Below are positions 7,786 through 17,537 of a stretch of DNA of 36,685 nt, in pieces. Each line of letters begins with the position of its first letter. Positions within the stretch are counted from its first letter, which is position 1. The notes under the pieces were generated by a model that had not been told where the DNA came from, ran no database searches, and worked only from the letters and a program-made list of their open reading frames with translations. This stretch comes from a virus: positions 1 to 36,685 of IMG/VR virus record IMGVR_UViG_3300045974_000512; one strand, given 5' to 3'. Position numbers and translations under genes: made by a program.

Positions 7786-8304
7786 ATGACCATCGCCCAA
7801 GAAGCCAAGAAGTCAGCCACGAGTGGACTTGTCGAGTTGTTTCAACTAGACCTCACCTTGCTGGGTGGCACCATCCTCTACTTCACACCCAACACCGTCG
7901 CTGGTGCCAGCGCGGTCGTCTTTGGCACCCAGACCTACCAGCCACTGCCAGTGAAGAGCGAGGGCTGGGAGACCAGCATCGACGGTGCTCCGCCCCGTCC
8001 CACCCTTACCATCTCGAATGTAACCCGGTTTATCCAGTCCTTCCTGACCTCGTATGCGGACTGCGTTGGCGCCAAGTTGACACGGACCCTGACGATGGAG
8101 AAGTATCTGGCCTCAGGCTCGGCTCCTGACTCGTCACAGGTCCTCTTCTCTGACGTCTACATCATCGAGCAGAAGAAGTCGCAAAACCAGAAGGAGGTCG
8201 TCTTTGTGCTGGCCTCCGTCCTCGACAACCCAATGCGCACCATTCCCAACTGGAAGATACTGCGACCTGAGTTTCCAGGAGCAGGTCTGGCTCGGAGCCG
8301 CTAA
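7786..8304 (+). CDS. Minor tail protein, lambda gpL-like, without the Fe-S domain
   Basis: This 172-residue product occupies the lambda L position. The opening LVELFQLDLTLLGG and the segment PRPTLTISNVTRFI are typical of gpL. Lambda gpL is 232 residues and ends in a cysteine-rich domain that binds an iron-sulfur cluster. Here the protein stops right after NWKILRPEFPG, contains only one cysteine (DCVG), and lacks that domain. The next gene starts immediately (TAATG), so the shortening is not an obvious frameshift. It should still form part of the tail tip hub. Confidence 0.8.
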   Translation: MTIAQEAKKSATSGLVELFQLDLTLLGGTILYFTPNTVAGASAVVFGTQTYQPLPVKSEGWETSIDGAPPRPTLTISNVTRFIQSFLTSYADCVGAKLTRTLTMEKYLASGSAPDSSQVLFSDVYIIEQKKSQNQKEVVFVLASVLDNPMRTIPNWKILRPEFPGAGLARSR

Positions 8305-9050
8305 TGGCTCGCATCACTATCACTGCTCAGGCAAAGGTCCCATCTACAGGCGACATGGACTGGGACAGCGCAAACAAGCACATGCTCGCCTGCTACCCGA
8401 TGGAGGGAGTTGGCTACTTCAAGGACGGTATCTTCTATCCAGTGAAAAACCTGTCCACCGAGCCAGGCAACTTCGAGATAGACAACTCCATTCTCCTGCT
8501 TCAACCTGACTGCCTCGTCCACTCACATGACATTGCCCTGTCAGGACCACATGGAGATGCGAGAGAGCCATCCGATATTGACCTCCAGGGCCAGATAAAT
8601 ACAGGAGTCGAGTGGGCCATCATCGTCACCGACGGCGTCGAGTGCAACCCACCAGTAAGATGGGGAAACCCAGCAACTCGACCACCTCTCCTCGACCGAG
8701 AGTTTATCCACGGCATTCAGGACTGCCTCTCGCTCATGCAGGACGCCTTCTACCAGCGCTGGGGCATCAGACTTCCCAACAAGGCCCGCAAGCAGGACTG
8801 GTGGGTCAATGGCGAGGACCTCATGTCTCAGTTTTATGAGGCCTTTGGCTTCGAGAAGGTCCCACTCGAGGACATCCAACGAGGCGATGTCCTCTTTTAC
8901 ACCGTCCGCAGCAAGGTCGTCAACCACCTAGGTATGTATGAGGGAGACGGCAAGGTCCTCTCCCACTGGGGTGGACGAGTATCCAACATCGAAGACTACC
9001 ATGTCTGGGCTCGCTACGTCACCTTTGCTGCCCGCTACAAGGACAAGTAA
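8304..9050 (+). CDS. Tail tip peptidase, lambda gpK-like (JAMM + NlpC/P60)
   Basis: The 248-residue protein has the two-domain design of gpK. The N-terminal half carries a JAMM/MPN-type site: Glu34 (MEGVG), His73-Ser-His75, Ser90 and Asp93. The C-terminal half is NlpC/P60-like, with Cys141 (QDCLSL), His208 (NHLGMYEG) and His221 as the likely catalytic triad. In lambdoid phages gpK is needed for tail tip assembly, and NlpC/P60 domains cut peptidoglycan peptides, so it could open the wall during DNA entry. Since no endolysin is recognised in the lysis cassette, this enzyme is also the only murein-hydrolase-like domain I can see in the genome. Confidence 0.85.
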   Translation: MARITITAQAKVPSTGDMDWDSANKHMLACYPMEGVGYFKDGIFYPVKNLSTEPGNFEIDNSILLLQPDCLVHSHDIALSGPHGDAREPSDIDLQGQINTGVEWAIIVTDGVECNPPVRWGNPATRPPLLDREFIHGIQDCLSLMQDAFYQRWGIRLPNKARKQDWWVNGEDLMSQFYEAFGFEKVPLEDIQRGDVLFYTVRSKVVNHLGMYEGDGKVLSHWGGRVSNIEDYHVWARYVTFAARYKDK

Positions 9051-9610
9051 TGCTCCACACCATCAAACTACACGGCTTTCTTGGCGACAAGTATGGCAAG
9101 GAAGTGCGCCTGGCTGGTGCCAACATGTTTCAGTTGATGTCTGGCTTGGTTGCTCGCTTTGGCCCGCAGTTTAAGGAGGATGTCCGCACCTCTAACTGGC
9201 ACGTGCTGCTTGGTAACAAGAAGGCCAACAAGGACATGGGCGAGGAGGACCTGGCAAAACCCATCAAGGACCGCCTCATCCACCTCATTCCTGCCATCAT
9301 GGGCGCCTCAGCCACCGCTCGTATCATCGTCGGTGTCGTCATGATGGTCGCTGGTTACTACTTCCAGCAGCCCTGGCTGGTCAAGTTGGGTGCCGTGCTG
9401 GTCCTTGGTGGTGTCGTCCAACTTCTCACCACCCCTAAACTCGCGGCTCCTGGCACTGACAACTCAAACCAGAAGGCGAGCGACCTCTACAATGGCCCAG
9501 TCAACGTGATGGAGCAGGGTTACCCAGTCCCCATCATCTTTGGTCGAGTCTCTCGCTGCTCCTCGGTGGTCATCTCTGCCGACTTCTCAACTGACGAGGT
9601 TACTCCATGA
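9050..9610 (+). CDS. Tail assembly protein, lambda gpI-like
   Basis: The 186-residue protein has the gpI pattern: an N-terminal ubiquitin-like start (HTIKLHGFLGDKYGKEVRL), a long hydrophobic middle (residues about 100-140, SATARIIVGVVMMVAGYYF onward), and the late segment NGPVNVMEQGYPVPIIFGRV. In lambda it is required for tail tip assembly but is not found in the mature tail. It overlaps the stop of gpK (TAATG) and the start of the J-like gene (ATGA), so the block is tightly coupled. Confidence 0.85.
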   Translation: MLHTIKLHGFLGDKYGKEVRLAGANMFQLMSGLVARFGPQFKEDVRTSNWHVLLGNKKANKDMGEEDLAKPIKDRLIHLIPAIMGASATARIIVGVVMMVAGYYFQQPWLVKLGAVLVLGGVVQLLTTPKLAAPGTDNSNQKASDLYNGPVNVMEQGYPVPIIFGRVSRCSSVVISADFSTDEVTP

Positions 9611-12600
9611 CGCGCATCAAGGGCAAAGGTGGAGATAGCCCCCACACCCCAGTTACTGCTCCCAACACCATTCGCTCCAAGACAACTGCTCGAGTCCTCT
9701 TTGCCACGACAGCAGGCGAGGCGGGCGGTCTCGTTGACCAAGTCAACCCGCTCAAGTCAGTCCTCTTCGACAACACGCCAGTCCAGAATAGCGATGGCAC
9801 CTTCAACTTCACCGACGTCACCGTCTCTGAGCGCTACGGTCTGCCAAGCCAGTCCTACATGCCTGGCTACCCATCCGCCTCGAATGGGGTGGCCATTGGC
9901 AGCAAGGTCCTCCAGTCGACGCCTATTGTCCATGACACCCTCGTCGCCTACATCGACGCGGTGCGTGTCACTGTCCGCTTCCCAGCCCTGTATGAGCAAC
10001 AGGACAATGGTGACCAGACTGGGTCAACAGTCCGCTTCCAGATAGACCGTCGTCTTGGCAACACCGGTGCCTGGACCACCATCCATGACATCACCAAGTC
10101 GGAGAAGTGCACTGGTCCATCCGACCTCGACTACCTCGTCCAGCGTCCTGGGTCCACTGGGGCCTGGCAGGTCCGCCTTGTCCGAGTGACAGCGGATAAT
10201 GCCTCGCTCACCAAGGCCAATGACATCTACTTCCAGACGGCCACTGACATCCAGAATGTCCAGTTGCCCTACAACAACCTCGCCTACCTTGGCCTGACAG
10301 TGAGCGCCGATGCGACCGGCGCCTCCTATCCACGCGTCGCCTTCGACACCTACGGCATGAAGGTGCGAGTCCCTTCCAACTACAACGTCACCACTCGCAT
10401 CTACACTGGCGTCTGGAATGGGTTGTGGTCCTCGACTCGGGTCGTCTCTGACAACCCCGCCTTCTGTCTCTACGAGGTCCTGACCAACCAGAAGTGGGGC
10501 ATGCGTCTTGCTGACAGTGACATCGACCAGTATTCCTTCTACTCGGCCGCAGTCGAGTGTGACGCGCTGGTCCCGAATGGCAAGGGCGGCACTGAGCCGC
10601 GCTACACCTTCAACTATCAGTTTATGAATGAGATGGATGGGTGGACCTTCATCTCAGAGATGGCTGCCTCCTTCAAGGCAGCGGTCTACACATCAGGCAA
10701 CCGGGTCCGCCTCATCCAGGACAGGCCAACTTCCTACTCGCGTCTCATCACCAACTCCAACGTCATCCAAGGCGACTTCGAGTATGCGTCAAGCCAGGGC
10801 AGAAACCGCTACACCGCGGCAGTTGTCTACTGGAATGACCCGGCCCAGGGCTGGCTGTCAGTGCCTGCCTACTACGAGGACTCGACTGGCATCTCTCGCT
10901 ATGGCTACAACAAGACGGAGGTAGCCGCGCTTGGTGCCACTTCCGAGGGTCAGGCCTACCGCTACGCCAAGTGGCTGGTTGAGACGAGTCTCTACAACAC
11001 GGACACGGTCACCTTCACTGTCGGTCTATCGAATGCTGGCATGGAGCCAGGTGAGGTTGTCCACATCATGGACAGTGCCTACGCCCTGGTCACCCAAGAA
11101 GGCAAGGTTGTCTCTTCAACCACCAACTCGGTCACCCTCGACAAGCCCATCACGGTTGTATCTGGCAACACCATCGACATCGTGGGAAGTGACGGCTTGA
11201 CTGTATACACCCGCGCCATCACCTCGACAGGCACTCTCTCTACCATCTTCTTCTCAGGTGCGGTCATCTCGGTCTTGCCAGGTGCCGACTTCATCGTCAC
11301 TGGCTCCGTCTCGCCTCGCTCCTTCAAGGTGACGAATGTGCACGAGATGTCACAGGGCACCTACCAGGTCTCGGCTGTCCAGTATGACCCAGCCAAGTTT
11401 GGTCGCGTTGATGGCACCTTCACTCTACCTCCACAGCAGTATCAGACCCCGCCTTCAATGGCGGTTGTCCCAGCGGTAACTGGCATCACCTTCTCCGAGG
11501 AAAGTTACACCACTCCTGAGGGCGTCACTCGTCGTTGGCTCTCTGTCAAGTGGACGCCTCCTGTCAACTCGTATGTGTCCGGTTACTCCGTCTTCTGGAG
11601 CAAGAATAGCGGCAATGTGACCTCACTCGGGGTCATCGAGCAACCTTACTGCCGCTTTGCCTGTGACACCGATGGGGTCTACACAGTCGTCATCACCGCC
11701 ATCAATGCCCGCGGGGTCAAGTCCCTTGCTGCCTCTGGCTCGACGACTGTCAACCTCTCGACCCCCATTGGCGCCTCCGCCCTCAACCCGGTCACGTCGC
11801 TCTTCATTGCTGGCACGACTGGTGGTGCCTTCACAGGTCAAGATGCGTCCATCACCTGGGTCGACACCCAGACCAATGGCGCTGCTGTTGTCGCTGGCTA
11901 CGAGGTGCGTGTCAAGCGGGCCGATACCTCCGCTCTCCTCCGCACCGAGTTTGTGGCGGTGAATGAGGAGAAGAAGTATGCCTACACCTTTGCCAAGAAT
12001 ACCGCTGACGGTGGACCTCGGCGCTCAGTCATCTTTGACGTGTATGTCAAGGACACCTGGGGTCGCTACTCCGCTGTCACCTCGCTTACGGCAACAAATG
12101 CGACTCCAGCCGCTCCAGTCATCACCCTCTCCGCTGGTTACGACCAGTTGTTTGCCAAGGTAACGGAGGCAGGGACTGCCGAGACAGACATCATCGGGTG
12201 CAAGATATGGCTGTCGACAACCTCTGGCTTCACCCCCAGCGATGCCACCAACCTAGTCTCGACGGGTCCTGACCGCATCTACTCGCAGTCAGCCGCCTCT
12301 TCCTCCACCTACTACCTGAAGGCTGCCTTCTACGACGCCTTCTCCTCAACAACCTCTAGCCTCAACGTCTCGGCTCAGTATGCGGTGACACCTGTCTCAT
12401 TCACCCCGACAGCGCCAAACGAGTATCAGGTAACCGGACTCACCTTCAAGGGAAACAACCCATCCACCAACTCGGTCTCCTGGACGGCCTTTACCGTCAT
12501 GAAGACGAGCGGGTCTGGCATTGGCTCGACCTGGTCAGTGACTGCAAGCAACGCGGCCTGGACAAGTGGCACCCTCTACCTCTACTGGTCGGAGGGAGAC

Positions 12601-13965
12601 ACCACGCTCTCCTCCACAACCACCCTCGCTACCGCCATTGGCTCGACCAAGCGCCTGCTCGCCACCTACAAGGGAGGCACGGTTGTTGCCAACGGAGAAG
12701 GCAACCTCTTCATCGACGGTGCCAACATCTACGCCCAGACCATTGGTGCCACCCAACTCGTTGCTGGCTCTGCCGTCATCACAGGCACGGCTCAGATAGC
12801 CGATGCTATCATCACTGATGCCAAGATAGACACGCTCAACGCGTCCAAACTCATCGCTGGCACCGTGACCGCTGGGGCTATGGAGACCAACCTCTTCCAG
12901 TCCAACAACGTGCTGACTCGAGGACTCACTGTCCGTGATGCGAGTGGAAACATCATCCTCTCGTCTGGCACCAACCTCGACTACACCCGAGTTGTCGCCT
13001 CCTCTGGCTGGCTCAACTCCAATGTCACGCTGACCTCTAACTCGACGACAGGCACGGTCTCCATCTCAGGGGCAGGTGGTGGCTCAGTGTCTGGCGTCAT
13101 CATGCCCGGCTTCACCATCACCGCGACGAATGTGGGCACCTACATTGGCTCTGCTGCTATCGGCTACGCCTACGTTGGCGAGTTGAAGGCAGGCAACATC
13201 GAGGCAGGCACCTTCTCCGCCGACAACGTCCATACCCGCGGACTGACAGTGCGAGATGCCCTTGGTAACGTCATCCTGTCGTCTGGTCACCCCCTGGCGG
13301 TAGGCAACGTGTCTGGCCTCGGCGCCTTCGCGACCCTCAACCAGATAACTGCGGCCAATGCGACCACCTACATCTCAGGTGCCATCATTGACACGGCCAA
13401 CATCAAGACAGCCGCGGTGAAGACTGCTGCCATTGACAACCTCGCCGTGACTGGTGCCAAGATAAACGACCTCGCTGTTGGCACGCTGAAGATTGCCGAC
13501 CAGGCCGTCACAGTCCCTATTGGAGCCAATGGCATCGCAGGCTCTATGGTGCAAGGCACCGCTGAGACCAACATCCTCTCAGCAACCGTCGTCATCGACT
13601 ACATGGGTAATGGTGGCGGAGTTTCCGTTGTCGCGAATGCCTCTGGCTCGCTGAGTGTCCAGTCTGGGTCATCAGACACGACCGCTGGCTACGCCAGCAT
13701 CAAGTTGTATCGGAATGGCACCCTGCTTCGTGAGCAGACCTTCTTCGCCAGCGCCACCTACTCCATCGTGGCTGGTGGCAAGGGACACATCATTGGCTCT
13801 GGCTCAGATAGAAATGCTGCAACCTTCGTCGTCTTTGACCCGGTAGGGGCTGGGACCTATACATACACCATGACCGCAGTTGTAACTCGAGGGCTATCTG
13901 GCTTCGGCCCGGTAAACTTCTCCTGGACCCCTCCAGGTATGGTCATCATCGCCTCCAAGAAGTAA
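9607..13965 (+). CDS. J: Tail tip host-specificity protein, lambda gpJ-like
   Basis: This 1452-residue protein follows the gpI-like gene with an ATGA overlap. The N-terminal region contains the hub segments SVLFDNTPVQN, NGVAIGSKV and the conserved NPAFCLYEVLTNQKWGMRL near residue 285. A fibronectin type III-like domain lies around residues 620-720 (WLSVKWTPPVNSYVSGYSVF). The C-terminal third is fibre-like, with two copies of a block, TRGLTVRDASGNIILSSG near residue 1105 and TRGLTVRDALGNVILSSG near residue 1210. It forms the central tip and contacts the host receptor. It is longer than lambda J (1132 residues), the extra length lying in the C-terminal fibre part. Confidence 0.9.
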   Translation: MTRIKGKGGDSPHTPVTAPNTIRSKTTARVLFATTAGEAGGLVDQVNPLKSVLFDNTPVQNSDGTFNFTDVTVSERYGLPSQSYMPGYPSASNGVAIGSKVLQSTPIVHDTLVAYIDAVRVTVRFPALYEQQDNGDQTGSTVRFQIDRRLGNTGAWTTIHDITKSEKCTGPSDLDYLVQRPGSTGAWQVRLVRVTADNASLTKANDIYFQTATDIQNVQLPYNNLAYLGLTVSADATGASYPRVAFDTYGMKVRVPSNYNVTTRIYTGVWNGLWSSTRVVSDNPAFCLYEVLTNQKWGMRLADSDIDQYSFYSAAVECDALVPNGKGGTEPRYTFNYQFMNEMDGWTFISEMAASFKAAVYTSGNRVRLIQDRPTSYSRLITNSNVIQGDFEYASSQGRNRYTAAVVYWNDPAQGWLSVPAYYEDSTGISRYGYNKTEVAALGATSEGQAYRYAKWLVETSLYNTDTVTFTVGLSNAGMEPGEVVHIMDSAYALVTQEGKVVSSTTNSVTLDKPITVVSGNTIDIVGSDGLTVYTRAITSTGTLSTIFFSGAVISVLPGADFIVTGSVSPRSFKVTNVHEMSQGTYQVSAVQYDPAKFGRVDGTFTLPPQQYQTPPSMAVVPAVTGITFSEESYTTPEGVTRRWLSVKWTPPVNSYVSGYSVFWSKNSGNVTSLGVIEQPYCRFACDTDGVYTVVITAINARGVKSLAASGSTTVNLSTPIGASALNPVTSLFIAGTTGGAFTGQDASITWVDTQTNGAAVVAGYEVRVKRADTSALLRTEFVAVNEEKKYAYTFAKNTADGGPRRSVIFDVYVKDTWGRYSAVTSLTATNATPAAPVITLSAGYDQLFAKVTEAGTAETDIIGCKIWLSTTSGFTPSDATNLVSTGPDRIYSQSAASSSTYYLKAAFYDAFSSTTSSLNVSAQYAVTPVSFTPTAPNEYQVTGLTFKGNNPSTNSVSWTAFTVMKTSGSGIGSTWSVTASNAAWTSGTLYLYWSEGDTTLSSTTTLATAIGSTKRLLATYKGGTVVANGEGNLFIDGANIYAQTIGATQLVAGSAVITGTAQIADAIITDAKIDTLNASKLIAGTVTAGAMETNLFQSNNVLTRGLTVRDASGNIILSSGTNLDYTRVVASSGWLNSNVTLTSNSTTGTVSISGAGGGSVSGVIMPGFTITATNVGTYIGSAAIGYAYVGELKAGNIEAGTFSADNVHTRGLTVRDALGNVILSSGHPLAVGNVSGLGAFATLNQITAANATTYISGAIIDTANIKTAAVKTAAIDNLAVTGAKINDLAVGTLKIADQAVTVPIGANGIAGSMVQGTAETNILSATVVIDYMGNGGGVSVVANASGSLSVQSGSSDTTAGYASIKLYRNGTLLREQTFFASATYSIVAGGKGHIIGSGSDRNAATFVVFDPVGAGTYTYTMTAVVTRGLSGFGPVNFSWTPPGMVIIASKK

Positions 13966-13973
13966 GGACACTC

Positions 13974-14558
13974 ATGGCTCACTACGCTATTCACGGAGAT
14001 GGAGCGGATGTCCGCTACACCTTCACCTCAACCACGTCTCGTCGCATCGAGGGCACGGTAGACTGTGACCCAAGTCAAATAGCAGCCAACACTCCATCTG
14101 GCTCCATTGCCACGCTGGTGGCTGACACCGTGTCGCCGTCCACCCACTACATGACCTACTCAGGTGGGGTCTACTCGGCGGCAGCGAGAGTTGCTCCCTG
14201 GTCCGGGTCGAGTTGGGTCCTTCCACTCACCCTGAATGGCTCAAGTTACACCTCCGCTCCAACAGTGGCAGACAGCACCTACACCCTGTCGACAGGGGTC
14301 TGGACAGCAAATGGCTCGAGCCAGTTTTCCATCGCCTGCCCACCTGTCTCGCGCATCAGGCTTGACGCCAAGGACAACTCGCTCTACCTCCCTGAGGCAG
14401 GCACCATCTACCAATACGGCTTTGGCCAGACAGTCGCCTTCACCACCCACCTCGGCACCTGGTATCCCGCCTTCAACTCGACCGCTGACACCACCTACGT
14501 CTTCGAGGTCGACGCCTACACCACTCTCCCATTCACCCTTGAAGTGAGGGCCGTCTAA
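13974..14558 (+). CDS. Unrecognised virion protein next to J
   Basis: I do not recognise this 194-residue protein. It is rich in S, T, Y and G and looks all-beta, with no signal peptide or membrane segment (YAIHGDGADVRYTFT, STHYMTYSGGVYSA). It starts 8 bases after the J-like stop and shares its own stop with the next start (TAATG). Its place between tail tip and fibre genes suggests a tip accessory or fibre-attachment protein. That is inference from neighbourhood only. Confidence 0.6.
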   Translation: MAHYAIHGDGADVRYTFTSTTSRRIEGTVDCDPSQIAANTPSGSIATLVADTVSPSTHYMTYSGGVYSAAARVAPWSGSSWVLPLTLNGSSYTSAPTVADSTYTLSTGVWTANGSSQFSIACPPVSRIRLDAKDNSLYLPEAGTIYQYGFGQTVAFTTHLGTWYPAFNSTADTTYVFEVDAYTTLPFTLEVRAV

Positions 14559-17068
14559 TGGCCACCAATAACCTAACCAGCATTGCTGCTCCTGCCGCTC
14601 TCACCTCATTCGTCCTCAACTCGGCAGATGCGCCAGCAGGCCAGTGCTGGCTCCTGTTTGACGGGGTCGGTGGCACCTACGAGGTCGAGACCTTCCCTAC
14701 CACCCTCTACCTCCAGGTCAGGTTTGGCGCCACCACAGGCACCGCAACTTCCAACCAACTCATCAACATTCCTGCCTCCGCGCTGGTGAATACGCAAGGT
14801 CGCTCCACCCTGTCCGGTAACTGGGGCTACCTGCTCAGTGAGAGCGAGGCAGATGCTCTTGCTGGCACCACCACCTTCGGGCAATACCTGGCTGCGAGAG
14901 TGGTGCAGGCAGATACCCAGTCGTCCAGTTACGTCGTGTCTGGCGCCCTCTCCTGGGCCGTCATTGTTGGTCCATCTGCCCCAAATGGGTTGCCTGTTGG
15001 CGGCACCACTGGACAGGCACTCGTCAAGTCGAGCAGCACCTCCTATGACGCAACTTGGGCCACCATCTCTGGTGGCAGTGGAAGTCCAGGGGGCAGCGAC
15101 ATGGCGGTCCAATACAATGCCTCAGGCACCTTTGCTGGCTCGTCCTTCCTCACCTACAACTCGAGTTACTTCACCCTGTCCGTCAATGACGTGGCGATGG
15201 GTCGACATGGCCCAAGCACCAACCACAACATCTTCTACGGTGGCATTGCCTTCGGCTCACTGTCGACTGGTGCCTGGAATACTTCCTTCTCTGACTCGGA
15301 CTCCTTCCCTAACATCACGACTGGCGTTGGCAACAGCGCCTTCGGCTATGGGGCAGGTGCAAACTCGGGTGACACCAACTCCTACAATACCGCGGTCGGC
15401 TACACTGCCCTCTCTACGCTTGTGGCAGGGGGAGATGGCAACACCGCGGTTGGTAGCGCGGCCCTCAGCGCGGTGACTTCTGGCGTGTCCAACACAGGTC
15501 TTGGACAAGGTGCAGGCTCGGCCATCATGACTGGCTCCAACAACGTGGTCATTGGCGGGGCTGCTGGCACCGCGGCAATGGACAATACGGTCATCTTGAG
15601 CGATGGCGCAGGCACAGTCTTCCTCCAGTCCACCGCGGGGGTTGTCGACTTCAATGCGGCCCAACTTAATATCAACTCCGACCCAGGCACCGCCGGTCAG
15701 GTGCTCATGTCGAATGCAACCTCGGCGCCGACCTGGTCCAACAGACCAGCCCTGACTGGCACCACTGAGAATACCTTCCTCTTCACCGACATCGTCGGTG
15801 GACACTGGCGCGACAGCAACGGGTTTCAGGACTACTCCCTGTCATCTCCCGTCCTCGCTGGTCCAGGTCCAGGTCCTCGCATCGGCTACGACCACACCAC
15901 CCACACCTTCGGCATCTACTCATCTGCTTTCCAAGACAGCATCACCGAGCAGGACTTTTATACGGCAGGCCCTGCCGTCCAACTTATTGGCGCTGAGTCC
16001 TGGTCTGACAATGGTGATGGCACCTGGTCTGGCGGTTACGGCGGTTACATCCGAGTTAATGCAAATGGCAGTGGCGTCATAGGCGCAGGCGACATCTCCA
16101 TCCACGGTGGCGACGACCGCTTCGGTTTCAACTTTGGCAACGTGGGTATTTCTGGCGGCAGAGCGACTGAGGGCGTCGGGGGCCAGACCGTCATCCAGGG
16201 CGGTCCTGGAATGTATGGTGGAGCCGCCCAACTCCTCGGTGGCGATACCACCTACGGCTCAACTGGTGGCCAAGGCGGTAACTTGACCCTGCGGGGTGGC
16301 ATCGGCGAATGGACCACCTGGACCAGCGATGGTGAGGTCTCCATTGGCTCCGGCATGCGCAACTTCATCCACTGGGCCAACTGGCAGGGCTCACTTGACA
16401 TCGGTCTACAGGACAACACTGACCCACTGAAACTCTTCGGCTCGAGTGTCAAGGTCGTCGACACCGACCTCGTCCTTCCAAAGACGGCAGGCAAGGGTAT
16501 CATGGTCGATACTGATGCCCCCACCTTCCCCTGGGTCGACCTCCTCTGCCAGATAGACGTGCGAGGTGGAGCCACAACCGACCCGACTTGGGCGGTCTTC
16601 AAGGGTGTGATGCGAGCCTATCAGTTTACCATCAATGACTTCGTCTGGACCTTCCTTCACCTACCGCATGACTGGTTGCCTGGAGGTGACCTCTACTTCC
16701 ACGTCCATTGGGCCCACTCTGACCCGTCCATCACGACTGGGTCAGTCACCTGGGAGTTTATCTCGACCTCTGCAAAGGGACACAACCAGCAGGCCTTTGG
16801 TGCCGAGAAGACGACCACTGTCACCCAGACGGCCTCTCACACAAGATATCAGCACATGATTGCGGAGGCTCAACTCTCGACACCCGGTGGAAGCAGCACC
16901 CTGCTTGACAGCAACGACCTCGAGCCAGACACCCTCGTCCTCATTCGCACGCGTCTAACCGCCAATACCATGAATGGTGGTCCAGAGCCTTACGTTTTCA
17001 CCGCGGACGCCCATTACCAAAGCGTGGGTTACGGCACAAAGTCCAAGGAGCCCCCATTTTGGACTTGA
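14558..17068 (+). CDS. Tail fibre / receptor-binding protein
   Basis: The 836-residue product is a probable trimeric fibre. Around residues 250-360 it holds short G/N/S/A repeats of the head-repeat type found in trimeric adhesins (GNTAVGSAAL, SNTGLGQGAGS, SNNVVIGGAAG), followed by glycine-rich beta-helix-like sequence (GGYGGYIRVNANGSG, GGRATEGVGGQTVIQGG). The last 190 residues form a distinct aromatic-rich domain (LHLPHDWLPGGDLYFHVHW, then WEFISTSAKGHNQQAFG) of a kind often found at the tips of phage structural proteins. Together with the J-like protein it probably decides host range. The assignment is from composition, repeats and location. Confidence 0.75.
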   Translation: MATNNLTSIAAPAALTSFVLNSADAPAGQCWLLFDGVGGTYEVETFPTTLYLQVRFGATTGTATSNQLINIPASALVNTQGRSTLSGNWGYLLSESEADALAGTTTFGQYLAARVVQADTQSSSYVVSGALSWAVIVGPSAPNGLPVGGTTGQALVKSSSTSYDATWATISGGSGSPGGSDMAVQYNASGTFAGSSFLTYNSSYFTLSVNDVAMGRHGPSTNHNIFYGGIAFGSLSTGAWNTSFSDSDSFPNITTGVGNSAFGYGAGANSGDTNSYNTAVGYTALSTLVAGGDGNTAVGSAALSAVTSGVSNTGLGQGAGSAIMTGSNNVVIGGAAGTAAMDNTVILSDGAGTVFLQSTAGVVDFNAAQLNINSDPGTAGQVLMSNATSAPTWSNRPALTGTTENTFLFTDIVGGHWRDSNGFQDYSLSSPVLAGPGPGPRIGYDHTTHTFGIYSSAFQDSITEQDFYTAGPAVQLIGAESWSDNGDGTWSGGYGGYIRVNANGSGVIGAGDISIHGGDDRFGFNFGNVGISGGRATEGVGGQTVIQGGPGMYGGAAQLLGGDTTYGSTGGQGGNLTLRGGIGEWTTWTSDGEVSIGSGMRNFIHWANWQGSLDIGLQDNTDPLKLFGSSVKVVDTDLVLPKTAGKGIMVDTDAPTFPWVDLLCQIDVRGGATTDPTWAVFKGVMRAYQFTINDFVWTFLHLPHDWLPGGDLYFHVHWAHSDPSITTGSVTWEFISTSAKGHNQQAFGAEKTTTVTQTASHTRYQHMIAEAQLSTPGGSSTLLDSNDLEPDTLVLIRTRLTANTMNGGPEPYVFTADAHYQSVGYGTKSKEPPFWT

Positions 17069-17089
17069 TGACCCCACCTAGCAACGAGG

Positions 17090-17098
17090 TATAAATAC
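17090..17098 (+). promoter_or_regulatory. TATAAATAC element, possible late promoter
   Basis: A second exact copy of TATAAATAC lies in the 47-base gap between the fibre gene and the gene at 17116, 17 bases before that start codon. The upstream hexamer TTGATG is 19 bases away, a poor -35 match and poor spacing. This fits a T4-late-like core more than a standard sigma-70 promoter. Confidence 0.45.
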
Positions 17099-17115
17099 TA
17101 CACCCGGAGACCGCA

Positions 17116-17526
17116 ATGACCATCTCAGTATCAAACGTCCCAGCCAGCACGAGCATCACCCTGAAGCAAGGGGCCACGCTCAACCTGTCGCTTACCTTCA
17201 ACCGCACCCCTACTGTCCCACTCAACCTGACTGACTACATCGTCAAGATAATGGTTAGGAAGCAGTTTGGCAGTGACGATGCAGTCATCACCGCAACTTC
17301 CGATACAGTTGGAGATGGAGCCGGTAAGGTCGGGGTCGTAGACCCCCTTGCAGGCCAGGTGGTTTGGGCCATCATTCCCTCCGACACCTCTTCCTTCCTC
17401 TGGTCGTCGAAAGATGACGACACAGTCGACCTTCCCTTTGACGTGGAGTTGCACCGAGTTAGCAGCGACATTGTCTATTCACCCATCCGCGGCACTATCA
17501 CCCTCGTGCGTGAAGTGACCCGCTAA
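17116..17526 (+). CDS. Small beta-rich virion protein, BppU-like N-terminal fold
   Basis: The 136-residue protein reads as one compact beta domain: SITLKQGATLNLSLTFN, then LNLTDYIVKIMVRKQFGS, GQVVWAIIPSDTS and FDVELHRVSSD, ending GTITLVREVTR. This order resembles the N-terminal domain of baseplate upper protein BppU and related phage proteins that connect fibres to the tail tip. It opens a cluster of small virion genes and has its own candidate promoter. Ribosome site CGGAGA precedes the ATG. The resemblance is from pattern memory and should be treated as moderate. Confidence 0.55.
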   Translation: MTISVSNVPASTSITLKQGATLNLSLTFNRTPTVPLNLTDYIVKIMVRKQFGSDDAVITATSDTVGDGAGKVGVVDPLAGQVVWAIIPSDTSSFLWSSKDDDTVDLPFDVELHRVSSDIVYSPIRGTITLVREVTR

Positions 17527-17537
17527 CAGGAGCCATC

